From JAHQVI01 sp050330195 (lineage in GTDB: Bacteria > Pseudomonadota > Alphaproteobacteria > Rhizobiales > Rhodomicrobiaceae), in assembly GCA_050330195.1 (NCBI GenBank), contig JBHJOB010000103.1, forward strand, positions 14,505 through 78,504: a DNA stretch of 64,000 bases, in the 5' to 3' direction. The notes beneath the pieces were generated by a model. That model had not been told where the DNA came from and ran no database searches. It saw only the letters and a program-made list of their open reading frames with translations. This document shows, piece by piece, positions 7,020 to 16,124 of this stretch; the first letter of the stretch is position 1; every line of letters begins with the position of its first letter. Made by a program: the position numbers and the translations under genes.

Positions 7020-8855
7020 ATGCCCCCATATCGCTCCAGAACCACGACACATGGCCGCAACATGGCGGGCGCACGCGGCCTTTGGCGCGCCACCGGCATG
7101 AAGGACGGCGATTTCGGCAAGCCGATCATTGCGGTCGTGAATTCCTTTACGCAATTCGTCCCCGGCCATGTTCATCTGAAGGATCTCGGCCAGCTCGTTG
7201 CGCGGGAGATCGAACAGGCGGGCGGCGTCGCCAAGGAATTCAACACGATCGCGGTCGATGACGGCATCGCAATGGGTCATGACGGGATGCTCTATTCCCT
7301 GCCCTCGCGCGAGCTGATCGCGGACTCGGTCGAATATATGGTCAACGCGCATTGCGCCGACGCAATGGTGTGCATCTCCAATTGCGACAAGATCACGCCC
7401 GGCATGCTGATGGCGGCGATGCGGCTCAACATCCCGGCCGTCTTCGTCTCGGGCGGACCGATGGAAGCCGGCAAGGTCGTCCTTGACGGCAAGGAAAAGT
7501 CGGTCGACCTGATCGACGCCATGATCGCCGCCGCCGACGACAGCATCAGCGAAGCGGATGTGCAGACCATCGAGCGCTCCGCCTGCCCGACCTGCGGCTC
7601 CTGCTCCGGCATGTTCACGGCCAACTCCATGAACTGCCTGACGGAAGCGCTCGGCCTGTCCTTGCCCGGCAACGGTTCGACGCTGGCCACCCATTCCGAC
7701 CGTCGGCGGCTCTTCGTCGAGGCGGGGCACCTCATCGTCGATATTGCCCGCCGCCATTACGAGCAGGACGATGAAAATGTCCTGCCACGGAATGTCGCCG
7801 CGAAGAAATCCTTCGAGAACGCCATGACGCTCGACATCGCGATGGGCGGCTCGACCAATACGGTGCTGCACATTCTGGCGGCCGCGCATGAGGGCGGGAT
7901 CGATTTCGACATGGACGACATCGATGCGCTGTCCCGCAAGGTTCCCGTGCTGTGCAAGGTCGCGCCCGCAGTCGCCGACGTGCATATGGAGGACGTCCAC
8001 CGGGCGGGCGGCATCATGGCCATCCTCGGCGAACTGGACCGCGCCGGCCTCATTCACCGCGAGCAGCCGACCGTGCATACCGCAACGATCGGCGACGCCA
8101 TCGACCGCTGGGACATCGTGCGCAGCGAGAGCGAAACGGTGCGCAATTTCTTCATGGCCGCGCCGGGCGGCGTGCCGACACAGGTCGCCTTCAGCCAGGA
8201 GCGGCGCTGGGGGGATCTCGACACCGACCGCGAAAACGGTGCGATCCGCAATGCCGAGCACGCCTTTTCGAAGGATGGCGGCCTGGCCGTGCTCAAAGGC
8301 AATCTGGCTGAGGATGGCTGCATCGTAAAGACGGCGGGCGTGGACGAAAGCATCCTGAAATTTTCCGGCCCCGCGAAGATCTTCGAGAGTCAGGACTCGG
8401 CCGTCAGCGCTATTCTGACGAACAAGGTGAAGCCAGGCGATATTGTTCTGATCCGCTACGAAGGGCCGCGCGGCGGGCCGGGTATGCAGGAAATGCTGTA
8501 TCCGACCAGCTATCTGAAGTCGAAGGGGCTGGGCAAGGCCTGCGCGCTTGTGACTGACGGACGCTTCTCGGGCGGCAGTTCGGGCCTGTCCATAGGCCAT
8601 GTTTCCCCGGAAGCCGCCGAGGGCGGTACGATCGCCCTTGTCCGCGACGGCGACATCATCGAGATCGACATTCCCGCCCGCTCGATCCGGCTCGCGGTAA
8701 GTGACGGCGAACTGGCGGACCGTCGTGCCGAACAGGAAAAGATCGGCTTCAAGCCCGTCGAGGTGCGCAAGCGCAAGATCACCACGGCGCTTCGGGCTTA
8801 CGGTCTCATGGCGACCAGCGCGGCAAAGGGCGCGGTGCGGTACGTTCCCGATTGA
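7020..8855 (+). CDS. ilvD: Dihydroxy-acid dehydratase
   Basis: A 611-residue Fe-S dehydratase converting 2,3-dihydroxy-isovalerate (or 3-methylvalerate) to the 2-oxo acid in valine and isoleucine synthesis. The cluster ligands are visible as C122 in ISNCDKITPGM and C195 in CPTCGSCSGMFTANSMN. The C-terminal GRFSGGSSGLSIGHVSPEAAEGG block is typical of IlvD rather than of Edd or sugar-acid dehydratases. The length is standard for the long IlvD type. A weak CCGGAT/ATCCGG stem at 8880-8896 follows the gene. ilvC lies 8.5 kb away rather than in an operon with it. Confidence 0.96.
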   Translation: MPPYRSRTTTHGRNMAGARGLWRATGMKDGDFGKPIIAVVNSFTQFVPGHVHLKDLGQLVAREIEQAGGVAKEFNTIAVDDGIAMGHDGMLYSLPSRELIADSVEYMVNAHCADAMVCISNCDKITPGMLMAAMRLNIPAVFVSGGPMEAGKVVLDGKEKSVDLIDAMIAAADDSISEADVQTIERSACPTCGSCSGMFTANSMNCLTEALGLSLPGNGSTLATHSDRRRLFVEAGHLIVDIARRHYEQDDENVLPRNVAAKKSFENAMTLDIAMGGSTNTVLHILAAAHEGGIDFDMDDIDALSRKVPVLCKVAPAVADVHMEDVHRAGGIMAILGELDRAGLIHREQPTVHTATIGDAIDRWDIVRSESETVRNFFMAAPGGVPTQVAFSQERRWGDLDTDRENGAIRNAEHAFSKDGGLAVLKGNLAEDGCIVKTAGVDESILKFSGPAKIFESQDSAVSAILTNKVKPGDIVLIRYEGPRGGPGMQEMLYPTSYLKSKGLGKACALVTDGRFSGGSSGLSIGHVSPEAAEGGTIALVRDGDIIEIDIPARSIRLAVSDGELADRRAEQEKIGFKPVEVRKRKITTALRAYGLMATSAAKGAVRYVPD

Positions 8856-9164
8856 GCGGCAGCCAAATGCAATGCGGACCCGGATCAGACATCCGGCTCC
8901 GCGCTCGCCAGTCTCAAACGCGGCCACTCGCCCGCCCGCCCTGCAGCAAAATCCGAGCAATCGTAAAGCAAAAGTGAAGTATTCCGTAGAAATATTTAAA
9001 ATGAATTGTATCCATGATATTTAGAAATATTCTATTTTAGAATTAGAACAATTTTAAGTTGGTGTATTTTTAGGCGAATACCTTGACGCACAGCTATTTC
9101 TATCCTTAATCGGGAGGTGGAGAGGCTTTTCCCCTTTTCCCCGAAGAACAAAGGATGGAGAGAC
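8856..9164. other. Intergenic region between ilvD and the iron-binding protein gene
   Basis: Its first part holds a small stem (CCGGAT at 8880-8885 with ATCCGG at 8891-8896), possibly ending ilvD transcription. From about 8965 to 9075 the sequence becomes strikingly AT-rich and contains the Irr-type operator candidate listed separately. The remainder leads to the Shine-Dalgarno sequence of the iron-binding protein gene. Confidence 0.6.
9020..9052. promoter_or_regulatory. Candidate Irr box (iron control element)
   Basis: TTTAGAAATATTCTATT at 9020-9036 matches 15 of the 17 positions counting free spacer bases, with both half-sites close to the rhizobial Irr operator TTTAGAA-N3-TTCTAAA. A second, weaker half-site TTTAGAA follows at 9036-9042. 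The element lies about 130 bases upstream of a ferric-iron binding protein gene. Irr control of iron genes is established in Rhizobiales; that it acts here is inference. Confidence 0.6.
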
Positions 9165-10232
9165 ATGCAGATCAAGCAGTGGTCCGGAAACCTGCCATTG
9201 ACAAGGCGGTCCCTGAGCCTTGGCGTTGTTGCACTTGCGGCCATGACCACGACGTTCGGCATTCCCGCGCCAGCTCTGGCCAATGGCGAGCTCAATCTCT
9301 ACTCATCACGGCATTACGACACGGATGAGCAGCTTTATGGCGAGTTCGAAAAGCAAAGCGGCATCAAGATCAACCGTATCGAGGATGACGCAGGCGCACT
9401 GATCAAGCGGATTACGGCGGAAGGCGCAAACAGCCCGGCCGACATCCTGATCACGGTTGACGCGGGACGGCTCTGGCAGGCCGAACAGGAGGGCATGTTC
9501 CAGTCAACCAGTTCGGAGACGCTGGAAAAGCGCATCGCCTCCAATCTGCGTCACCCGGACGGCAACTGGTTCGGTTTCTCCCGTCGCGCGCGCATCATCT
9601 TTTACGACAAGGAGCGCGTCACCGAGCCGCCGAAGACCTATGAAGAACTGGCCGACCCAAAATATAAGGGCCTTGTCTGCACGCGCAGCAGCTCGAACAT
9701 CTACATGTTGTCGCTCATGGCGGCGATGATCGAGCATCATGGAGCCGAGAAAGCCAAGGAATGGGCCACAGGCGTCTGGGAAAACCGTGCGCGCGAACCT
9801 GAAGGCGGCGACACGGACCAGCTTCGCGGCATCGCGTCCGGCGTCTGCGGCATCGCATTGGCGAACACTTACTATTTCGCCCGTGCGCTTGGGAGCGACG
9901 TGAAGGATCTGACCGGCCAGACCGACAAGATCGGCTGGGTATTCCCGAACCAGGACGGCAGAGGCGCGCATGTCAACATATCCGGCGCCGGCGTGGTCAA
10001 GAACGCACCGAACAAGGAAAACGCGGTCAAGTTCCTTGAGTATCTTGCGAGCGATTCCGCGCAGAAGTATTTCGCTGCCGGCAACAATGAATATCCTGTT
10101 GTTGAAGGCGTCGAGACGACGGCTCCGTTGCAGAAGCTGGGCGAGTTCAAGGCCGACAATCTCGATCTGATCAAGCTGGGCGTCAACCAGCCGCAGGCCC
10201 AGAAAATCTACGACGAGGTCGGATACAAATAG
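9165..10232 (+). CDS. Ferric iron ABC transporter, periplasmic binding protein
   Basis: A 355-residue FbpA/FutA-type binding protein that captures Fe(III) in the periplasm and delivers it to an inner-membrane permease. The N terminus carries a twin-arginine-like TRRSLSLG signal followed by a hydrophobic core and an ALA-type cleavage site near residue 43. The mature protein begins GELNLYSSRHYDTDEQLY, a hallmark of this family, and the adjacent tyrosines Y236 and Y237 in ANTYYFARALG fit the iron ligands. The ATG at 9165 has GGAG before it. A perfect stem-loop follows at 10268-10304, and the permease gene lies further downstream. Confidence 0.92.
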   Translation: MQIKQWSGNLPLTRRSLSLGVVALAAMTTTFGIPAPALANGELNLYSSRHYDTDEQLYGEFEKQSGIKINRIEDDAGALIKRITAEGANSPADILITVDAGRLWQAEQEGMFQSTSSETLEKRIASNLRHPDGNWFGFSRRARIIFYDKERVTEPPKTYEELADPKYKGLVCTRSSSNIYMLSLMAAMIEHHGAEKAKEWATGVWENRAREPEGGDTDQLRGIASGVCGIALANTYYFARALGSDVKDLTGQTDKIGWVFPNQDGRGAHVNISGAGVVKNAPNKENAVKFLEYLASDSAQKYFAAGNNEYPVVEGVETTAPLQKLGEFKADNLDLIKLGVNQPQAQKIYDEVGYK

Positions 10233-10267
10233 GCTTGTTGAGCCACGGTCCACGGTGAATTCAAGGC

Positions 10268-10304
10268 TTGCCGCCCCGGCGCATGATCGCTGCCGGGGCG
10301 GCAA
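10268..10304 (+). terminator. Intercistronic stem-loop after the iron-binding protein gene
   Basis: A perfect 13-bp stem (TTGCCGCCCCGGC at 10268-10280 with its inverse at 10292-10304) and an 11-base loop, not followed by T residues. Such loops between a binding-protein gene and permease genes often protect the upstream mRNA or cause partial termination, giving more binding protein than permease. Confidence 0.55.
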
Positions 10305-10478
10305 TGATTCGCAGGCCCATATTGTTTGCAAGCATGATAAGGAACAAAACGCCCTGGATTTAAGAATCTGGAAAGCTACGGAAGTCTCTCTATAGCTTTC
10401 TGCTGTAACGAATGAATGGAGACCGGGCAGCAAGGCTGACGCAGCCGCTGGGCCGCTTTCCCTGACGGACAAATTCTG

Positions 10479-12179
10479 TTGTCGACCGTATCGGATTTCT
10501 TGCATCTTCGCCCGATCACTGCCCGCGCGCGGCAGCGCTCCGGCTTGAGCATCTTCGCGGTCGTCATCGGCTGCCTGCTGATCACGCCGGTCATCAGCGT
10601 CGTGATCTCCGCCGCCGCTCCCGATAGCGGGACGCTCGCCCATCTGGCGCGCACCGTTCTCGCCGACTATCTCGTCAACACCGCCATTCTTGTCATAGGC
10701 GTCGGCTTCGGCACGCTCCTGATCGGCGCCAGCACGGCCTGGCTGGTGACGATGTGCCGTTTTCCGGGGCAGCGTTTTTTCGCGTGGGCGCTGATCATGC
10801 CCCTCGCCATGCCCGCCTATATCATCGCCTACGCCTACACCGACCTGCTATCGCATCCCGGCCTTGTGCAAGCCACGCTGCGCGACCTGACCGGCTGGGG
10901 ACCGCGCGACTACTGGTTTCCCAATGTCCGTTCGCTGGGCGGCGCGGTGACGATGTTCGTCTTCGTGCTCTACCCATACGTCTACCTGCTGTCCCGCTCG
11001 GCGTTTCTCCAGCAGTCGTCCTGTTACGCGGATGCCAGCCGCTCGCTCGGCCGCTCCGCCTGGAACACCTTCTGGACCGTCACGCTGCCGCTGGCCCGGC
11101 CCGCAATTGCCGGGGGCGTCACGCTCGCCGTCATGGAAACGCTCGCCGATTTCGGGGCTGTCTCGCATTTCGGCGTGCAGACCTTCACGACCGGCATTTA
11201 CCGCGCGCTCCTGTCGATGAACGACGCCACCGCCGCCGCGCAGCTTTCGACCATGCTGCTCGGCGTCGTCTTTCTGGTCGTCATGCTGGAGCGCTGGGAG
11301 CGGCGCACGGCGCGCTATGTCAACAGCCGCAACGCCCGCGATCTGCACCAATATGATCTCGAAGGCGCGCGCGCATGGGGGGCGACGGCCCTGTGTGCGC
11401 TGCCGGTGATGCTGGGCTTCGTCGTTCCGGTCACGGTGCTGGCGCATCTCTCATGGGTCGACGGCCACTCCATCGTCTCCGAGCGCTATTTCAACCTGAT
11501 CGTCAATTCGCTGATCCTCGCCTCGATCGCCGCAATGGTCATCGTGATGATCGCGTTCGTCCTTGCCTATTCGGCGCGAGTGCGGCCCGGCAAGCTGACA
11601 GGGACCGCGAACCGGCTCGCCAGTCTCGGCTATGCGGTTCCCGGCTCGATCATCGCGGTCGGCATCCTCATTCCGCTGGCGTCCTTCGATAACGCACTCG
11701 ACGCATTCGTGCGCGAGACTTTCGGATTTTCGCTAGGGCTGCTGCTGACCGGCTCCATCGCGGGGCTGATCTTTGCCTATGTGGTTCGTTACATGGCGGT
11801 CGGTCTCAACGGGCTCGATGCAGGGTTCGGCAAGATCCCGCTGCATCTCGATGAAGCCGCGCGAACACTGGGCCGGGGGGAGCTTGGCGTCTTGCGTGCG
11901 GTCCACCTGCCGATGCTGCGCGGCACGCTGCTGACCGCATGGCTGATGGTTTTCGTCGATGTGATGAAGGAGCTTCCGGCAACGCTGATCCTGCGCCCGT
12001 TCAATTACGACACGCTCGCCATTCAGGCCTACCGTCTGGCGTCGGATGAACGTCTCGCGCAGGCATCCACGCCATCGCTGTTTCTTGTCGCCGTCGGTCT
12101 GATACCGGTGCTCATCCTGTCCAGACGCATCGCCGCCTCGCACCGTCGGAGCGGCGAGAGCGAAACGTACGCGCCATGA
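10479..12179 (+). CDS. Ferric iron ABC transporter, fused permease (FbpB type)
   Basis: A 566-residue inner-membrane protein with about 12 predicted membrane spans in two homologous halves, the usual layout of FbpB/SfuB permeases. Each half carries an EAA-type loop for the ATPase: CYADASRSLGRSAWNTFWTVTLPLARPAI in the first and LDEAARTLGRGELGVLRAVHLPMLRG in the second. The likely start is TTG at 10479, since no ATG fits before the first span; the ribosome site there is weak. It overlaps the next gene by 4 bases. The matching ATP-binding subunit (fbpC) is not in the window, so an ATPase encoded elsewhere must serve it. Confidence 0.9.
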   Translation: MSTVSDFLHLRPITARARQRSGLSIFAVVIGCLLITPVISVVISAAAPDSGTLAHLARTVLADYLVNTAILVIGVGFGTLLIGASTAWLVTMCRFPGQRFFAWALIMPLAMPAYIIAYAYTDLLSHPGLVQATLRDLTGWGPRDYWFPNVRSLGGAVTMFVFVLYPYVYLLSRSAFLQQSSCYADASRSLGRSAWNTFWTVTLPLARPAIAGGVTLAVMETLADFGAVSHFGVQTFTTGIYRALLSMNDATAAAQLSTMLLGVVFLVVMLERWERRTARYVNSRNARDLHQYDLEGARAWGATALCALPVMLGFVVPVTVLAHLSWVDGHSIVSERYFNLIVNSLILASIAAMVIVMIAFVLAYSARVRPGKLTGTANRLASLGYAVPGSIIAVGILIPLASFDNALDAFVRETFGFSLGLLLTGSIAGLIFAYVVRYMAVGLNGLDAGFGKIPLHLDEAARTLGRGELGVLRAVHLPMLRGTLLTAWLMVFVDVMKELPATLILRPFNYDTLAIQAYRLASDERLAQASTPSLFLVAVGLIPVLILSRRIAASHRRSGESETYAP

Positions 12180-13075
12180 CGCCGACGGCGGAACAAGGCT
12201 TCGCGGGCGGCTGGTTGCTGTCGGTCAGCGTCGTGCTTTCGACTGCGGCCCACATTGCTATTACCGGATATTTTCTGCTCGACGACACCTCGAAAAAAGG
12301 CGCGGTCGACACGCCCACAATGGCGATCAGCGTCAATCTTCACGCGACGGAAATCCTCAACGCGACCGAAAGCCCGGATGCTCCGGCGGCGGCTGAGCCA
12401 TCGGATGCCGCCCCCGAAACAGCACCTCCAGCGGAGGCCGAAGAACATTCCGATGCTCCTGTAGAAGACACAGCCGAGAAGCAGGAGGAGGAGCGGCAAC
12501 GGGCGCTGGCGGAGGAAGCGGAGCGGAAGGCGGAGGAAGAGGCCGAACGCAAGCGCGAACATGAGCGGCAGCTTGCCGAGCAACGCGAACGCGCGAAACA
12601 GCGCGAGAGGGAAAGACAGCGCGCCGAAGAGCGGGCACGTGAGAAGAAGGCCGCAGAGGCGCGTGAAGCCGAGCGCAAGCGTCGCGAGCCGGCTCGGCGC
12701 AAAAGCGAGGCGGAGGCCGAACGGCGAAGGAAGCAGGCGCAGGCCAGTTCAGCCGCAAGAGGTTCGACCGGTTCAAGGGCGTCAACAGGGCGGGTCTCGG
12801 CAAGCCAGGGCGATTTGCGGAATTACGGCGCAAGCGTTCGCGCGAAAATCGCCCGTAACGCTTCGGGCAATCGCGGTCGCGGCGAAGCCGTATTGTCCTT
12901 CGCGCTGTCACCGTCAGGACGGCTGGTTTCCGTGCGCATCATCCGGTCCAGCGGCGATCCCTCGCTGGACCGGAGCATTCTTGCCGCCGTTCGCCGTGCA
13001 TCCCCCTTCCCGAAACCGCCCGACGGCGCCACAAGGCAGCAACTGCATTTCACGATCCCGATCGCCGTCAGGTAA
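12176..13075 (+). CDS. TonB-like energy transducer
   Basis: A 299-residue protein with one N-terminal membrane anchor (about residues 12-36), a Pro/Ala/Glu stretch to about 100, a long Glu/Arg/Lys-rich region likely to be helical across the periplasm (about 100-195), and a C-terminal TonB domain (about 210-299) containing GEAVLSFALSPSGRLVSVRIIRSSGDPSLDRSILAAVRRASPFP-type family sequence. TonB proteins pass proton-motive force from ExbB-ExbD to outer-membrane receptors. The ATGA overlap with the iron permease implies coupling of outer- and inner-membrane iron import in one operon. No exbB, exbD or receptor gene is nearby. Confidence 0.85.
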   Translation: MTPTAEQGFAGGWLLSVSVVLSTAAHIAITGYFLLDDTSKKGAVDTPTMAISVNLHATEILNATESPDAPAAAEPSDAAPETAPPAEAEEHSDAPVEDTAEKQEEERQRALAEEAERKAEEEAERKREHERQLAEQRERAKQRERERQRAEERAREKKAAEAREAERKRREPARRKSEAEAERRRKQAQASSAARGSTGSRASTGRVSASQGDLRNYGASVRAKIARNASGNRGRGEAVLSFALSPSGRLVSVRIIRSSGDPSLDRSILAAVRRASPFPKPPDGATRQQLHFTIPIAVR

Positions 13076-13197
13076 CGGGATGCGGATACGCGCCCATGGC
13101 GTTTGCATCGGAAAACGGTTCTGCCTACCTTGTCTTGAACGCCATGCATTCCGGCTCTACGGACCCGGAACGACTTCTCACCGAGGAACGCACGCTC

Positions 13198-14124
13198 ATG
13201 CCCGAAATGTCCGCCGCTTTCGATCTTCCGGCCCGCATTCTCATTACCGGAGCGGGCGGCAATCTCGGCCGCAAGCTGATCGGTCATCTGGCGGCGGCGG
13301 ACTGGTGCAAAACGATCATCGCGGTTGACCGGTCTGCGCAGGCGCTGGAAGCATTGAGCGTCCTCGGAACAGACAAGATCGAAGGCGTGACGGCAGACCT
13401 GACCGATCCTCAGGATCAGAACTGGCGCGGCGCGCTTGGAAAGGCCGAAGCGGTGGTCCATTTCGCCGCGCAAAATCCCTATCCGGACGCGAGTTGGGAC
13501 GATTCCTGCGCATCGCTGGACATGACGCTGCATCTTGCCGGCGCGGCTGGCGACGCCGGCGTCCGGCGTTTCGTGTTCGCGTCGTCCAATCATGTGATGG
13601 GCCGCTACAAGGACGAACCGCTGGCGGAAACATTGTCGCCCGGCGCCCTGACCACCTATCTGACGCCGGGGCCCGGCACGCGCTGGCACAATGGCGAACG
13701 GATGCTCGACGGCACGCCCTACGCCGTCTCCAAGCTGATGGGCGAGCGGGCCTGTGCCGCAGCCGCCCACCGGTCGGACAGGCTCACCGCCGTGTCGGTG
13801 CGGATCGGATGGACCCAGCCCGGCGACAACCGCCCCGAAACCATCAACGCAACCGGCGTTCCCGGCAAGGATGCGGCCCATGCGCCCGGCGCCGAACACA
13901 CCCTGCGCTGGTTCCGCAACATGTGGCTGTCCAACCGCGACTTCGTGCAGGCCATGGACCGCGCACTGATGACGTCTCCGGAAAACTGGCCCTCGCGTGC
14001 AATCATCGTCAACGCCATGTCGGCAAACAGCGCAATGCCATGGGATCTGGAAGGCGCGCGCCGTCTCATCGGTTACACCCCCGAGGATGACCTCTGGCGC
14101 GAGTTGCCGGCAAGCGCGGGTTGA
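13198..14124 (+). CDS. NAD-dependent epimerase/dehydratase family protein
   Basis: A 308-residue extended SDR with the TGAGGNLG nucleotide-binding motif at the N terminus, FASSNHVMG in the serine strand and YAVSKLMGER holding the Tyr-Lys pair. The SSNHVMG and MPWDLEGARRLIGYTPEDD segments are reminiscent of uronate dehydrogenase-like proteins, but the substrate cannot be fixed from sequence. The ATG at 13198 (or 13207) places the nucleotide motif at the usual distance from the start; an upstream ATG at 13096 would add an atypical tail. It follows the TonB-like gene on the same strand. Confidence 0.8.
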   Translation: MPEMSAAFDLPARILITGAGGNLGRKLIGHLAAADWCKTIIAVDRSAQALEALSVLGTDKIEGVTADLTDPQDQNWRGALGKAEAVVHFAAQNPYPDASWDDSCASLDMTLHLAGAAGDAGVRRFVFASSNHVMGRYKDEPLAETLSPGALTTYLTPGPGTRWHNGERMLDGTPYAVSKLMGERACAAAAHRSDRLTAVSVRIGWTQPGDNRPETINATGVPGKDAAHAPGAEHTLRWFRNMWLSNRDFVQAMDRALMTSPENWPSRAIIVNAMSANSAMPWDLEGARRLIGYTPEDDLWRELPASAG

Positions 14125-14248
14125 CGAACAACGGCTCATGAAAAATTAACGCTGTTCGCGAAGTCCGGAAATAGCTTCAAGCTGCACCAGTGCAACCATC
14201 ATTCCTTAAGCGAAAACCTTAATAATGCCATCGGCAGAAAGGTTTTCG

Positions 14249-16114
14249 ATGTCCGTAGCCGCATTCCTGAACGATCCGACGCTGGACGAGGTGGCGCAAA
14301 CCATGCACCGCACGCTCCTGCTGAGGGCGACAGTCATTCTGGTGGCTTTTCCGTTCGCCTATGCCGCGATGGGCGCGAACACGGCCGTCTGGTCCTATCT
14401 GCCGATCCTGATCGCGGAGGCCGCCCATCTGCTGGCGGCCCGGTCCATGCGGCGCAAATCCGAGGTCTCGCAGGGCGACCGCCATCGCTACCTCGCCAGC
14501 CTGTTCGCGCTTGCCTGCTTCTGGGTCGTCCCGAGCGTCTTCTGCTGGGCTTCGGGAGACGCGGCGCTTCGGGCGGCGGCCGTAGCCCAATGGAGCGCCC
14601 AGCTCCTTTACCTCATCATGATGGCGCAATCTTCGGCCACCGCTCTGCTGCTGGCAAATCTGCCCGTCATCCTGACCGCATTCCTGCTGCCCATCATGAT
14701 CCCTACCGGTCGTGGCATGACGGACTTTTACGGACAGGTCTCGATCATCGTCTGCTTCGGCTTTGTCGTTTTCGCCGGTATCATGGCCCATCGGCAGCGC
14801 ACGAAACTGCGCGAGGCAAATGAAGCGCTCAGAGCCCAGAAAGCTGCCGCCGACGCGGCCAACAGCTCCAAATCGGCCTTTTTGGCAACCATGAGTCACG
14901 AAATCCGCACGCCCCTGAACGGCGTTCTCGGCATGGCCCAATGCCTGCAGGCCGGCCAGCTCACGCCCGAGCAGGAAGAACAGGTCGGAACCATTCTCGA
15001 CAGCGGTCAGACCCTGATGGCCCTGCTGAACGACGTGCTCGACATCTCAAAGATCGAGACCGGCAAGCTCGAAATCGTGCCCGCCGCGACGGATCTGCCG
15101 CACAAGCTGACCCGCGTTTACAAATTGTTTCAGCCGCAGGCGAACGACAAGGGCCTGCATTTGGCCTTCGAGGTCCATCCGGGCGTTCCGCAATATGTCT
15201 CCTGCGACCCCGTGCGGCTGCAGCAGTGCTTTTCGAATCTGGTCTCCAACGCGATCAAGTTCACTGAAATCGGCAAGATCGCCGTCGACGTCACAAGCGA
15301 GGCCCTTGAGGACGGCATGGCAAGAATCGCGATCGAAGTGCGCGATACCGGCATCGGCATGACGAGGGAAGCGCTGGACCGGCTATTCTCGGAATTGCCA
15401 CAGGAGGACACCTCTGTCCCGGGTTTCAGCGGCGCCGGGCTTGGCCTGCCTCTTACGCTCAAACTGGCGCGGCTCATGGGAGGCGACATTACCGCCCAAA
15501 GCCAGCCCGGAGCCGGATCCGTTTTCCGCTTCAGTTTTACCGCTCCGGTCGTGGAAAAGGACGATACGGCCCAAAGCGCCCTCATGGCCGTCAAGCAGGG
15601 AGATGCGAGCCTGAGCGGCAAGCGCGTCCTTCTGGTCGACGACAATATGGTCAACCGCAAGCTGGCAACGCTGTTTCTGCGATATTGGGATGTCGAGGTC
15701 GTCGAAGCGGAAAACGGTCTTGCCGCCTTGGCGCTGTTGAAGGATGCGCCGTTCGATCTCGTTCTGCTCGACATGCACATGCCGGTCATGGACGGACAGG
15801 AAACCATCAGGCAGATCCGCTCCAGCAGTGAAAGCTGGAACCGCATTCCGGTGATCGCCCTGACCGCCGACGTCATGCGGGGCGACCGCGTGCGCTATCT
15901 GGCGATGGGCATGAACGGTCTCGTCACCAAGCCGATTTCGCAGGCCGACCTGCATTCGGAGATTTACCGCGTGCTTAACAAGTCCTCCGGTTTCCGGATC
16001 TACGACGCGGCAGATTTTTCCTACAATGCGCCCGCCGGGGACGCCTCGATGGACGACGACGATGCGGTCGCGCAACCGGTAAAGGACGAAAAATACAAGG
16101 CGGCGGGGGGCTGA
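14249..16114 (+). CDS. Hybrid sensor histidine kinase / response regulator
   Basis: A 621-residue membrane kinase. About six hydrophobic spans fill residues 25-185 with no sizeable periplasmic domain, so it probably senses within or at the membrane. Then come a short coiled linker, the HisKA domain (phospho-acceptor H217 in ATMSHEIRTPLNG), the HATPase domain (N-box SNAIKFTE, GIGMT, GAGLGLPL) and a C-terminal receiver (about 455-580) with DD in VLLVDDN and phosphate acceptor D508 in LLDMHMPVMDG. The ATG at 14249 has AAAGG before it. No response-regulator partner gene is adjacent, so the output pathway is unknown. Confidence 0.93.
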   Translation: MSVAAFLNDPTLDEVAQTMHRTLLLRATVILVAFPFAYAAMGANTAVWSYLPILIAEAAHLLAARSMRRKSEVSQGDRHRYLASLFALACFWVVPSVFCWASGDAALRAAAVAQWSAQLLYLIMMAQSSATALLLANLPVILTAFLLPIMIPTGRGMTDFYGQVSIIVCFGFVVFAGIMAHRQRTKLREANEALRAQKAAADAANSSKSAFLATMSHEIRTPLNGVLGMAQCLQAGQLTPEQEEQVGTILDSGQTLMALLNDVLDISKIETGKLEIVPAATDLPHKLTRVYKLFQPQANDKGLHLAFEVHPGVPQYVSCDPVRLQQCFSNLVSNAIKFTEIGKIAVDVTSEALEDGMARIAIEVRDTGIGMTREALDRLFSELPQEDTSVPGFSGAGLGLPLTLKLARLMGGDITAQSQPGAGSVFRFSFTAPVVEKDDTAQSALMAVKQGDASLSGKRVLLVDDNMVNRKLATLFLRYWDVEVVEAENGLAALALLKDAPFDLVLLDMHMPVMDGQETIRQIRSSSESWNRIPVIALTADVMRGDRVRYLAMGMNGLVTKPISQADLHSEIYRVLNKSSGFRIYDAADFSYNAPAGDASMDDDDAVAQPVKDEKYKAAGG

Positions 16115-16124
16115 CCGTCTCGCA

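Noticed and set aside
7020..8855. The dehydratase as the missing galactonate dehydratase of the dgo genes
   Set aside because: Its cysteine motifs and C-terminal block are those of IlvD, it is on the other strand 4 kb away, and DgoD belongs to the enolase superfamily.
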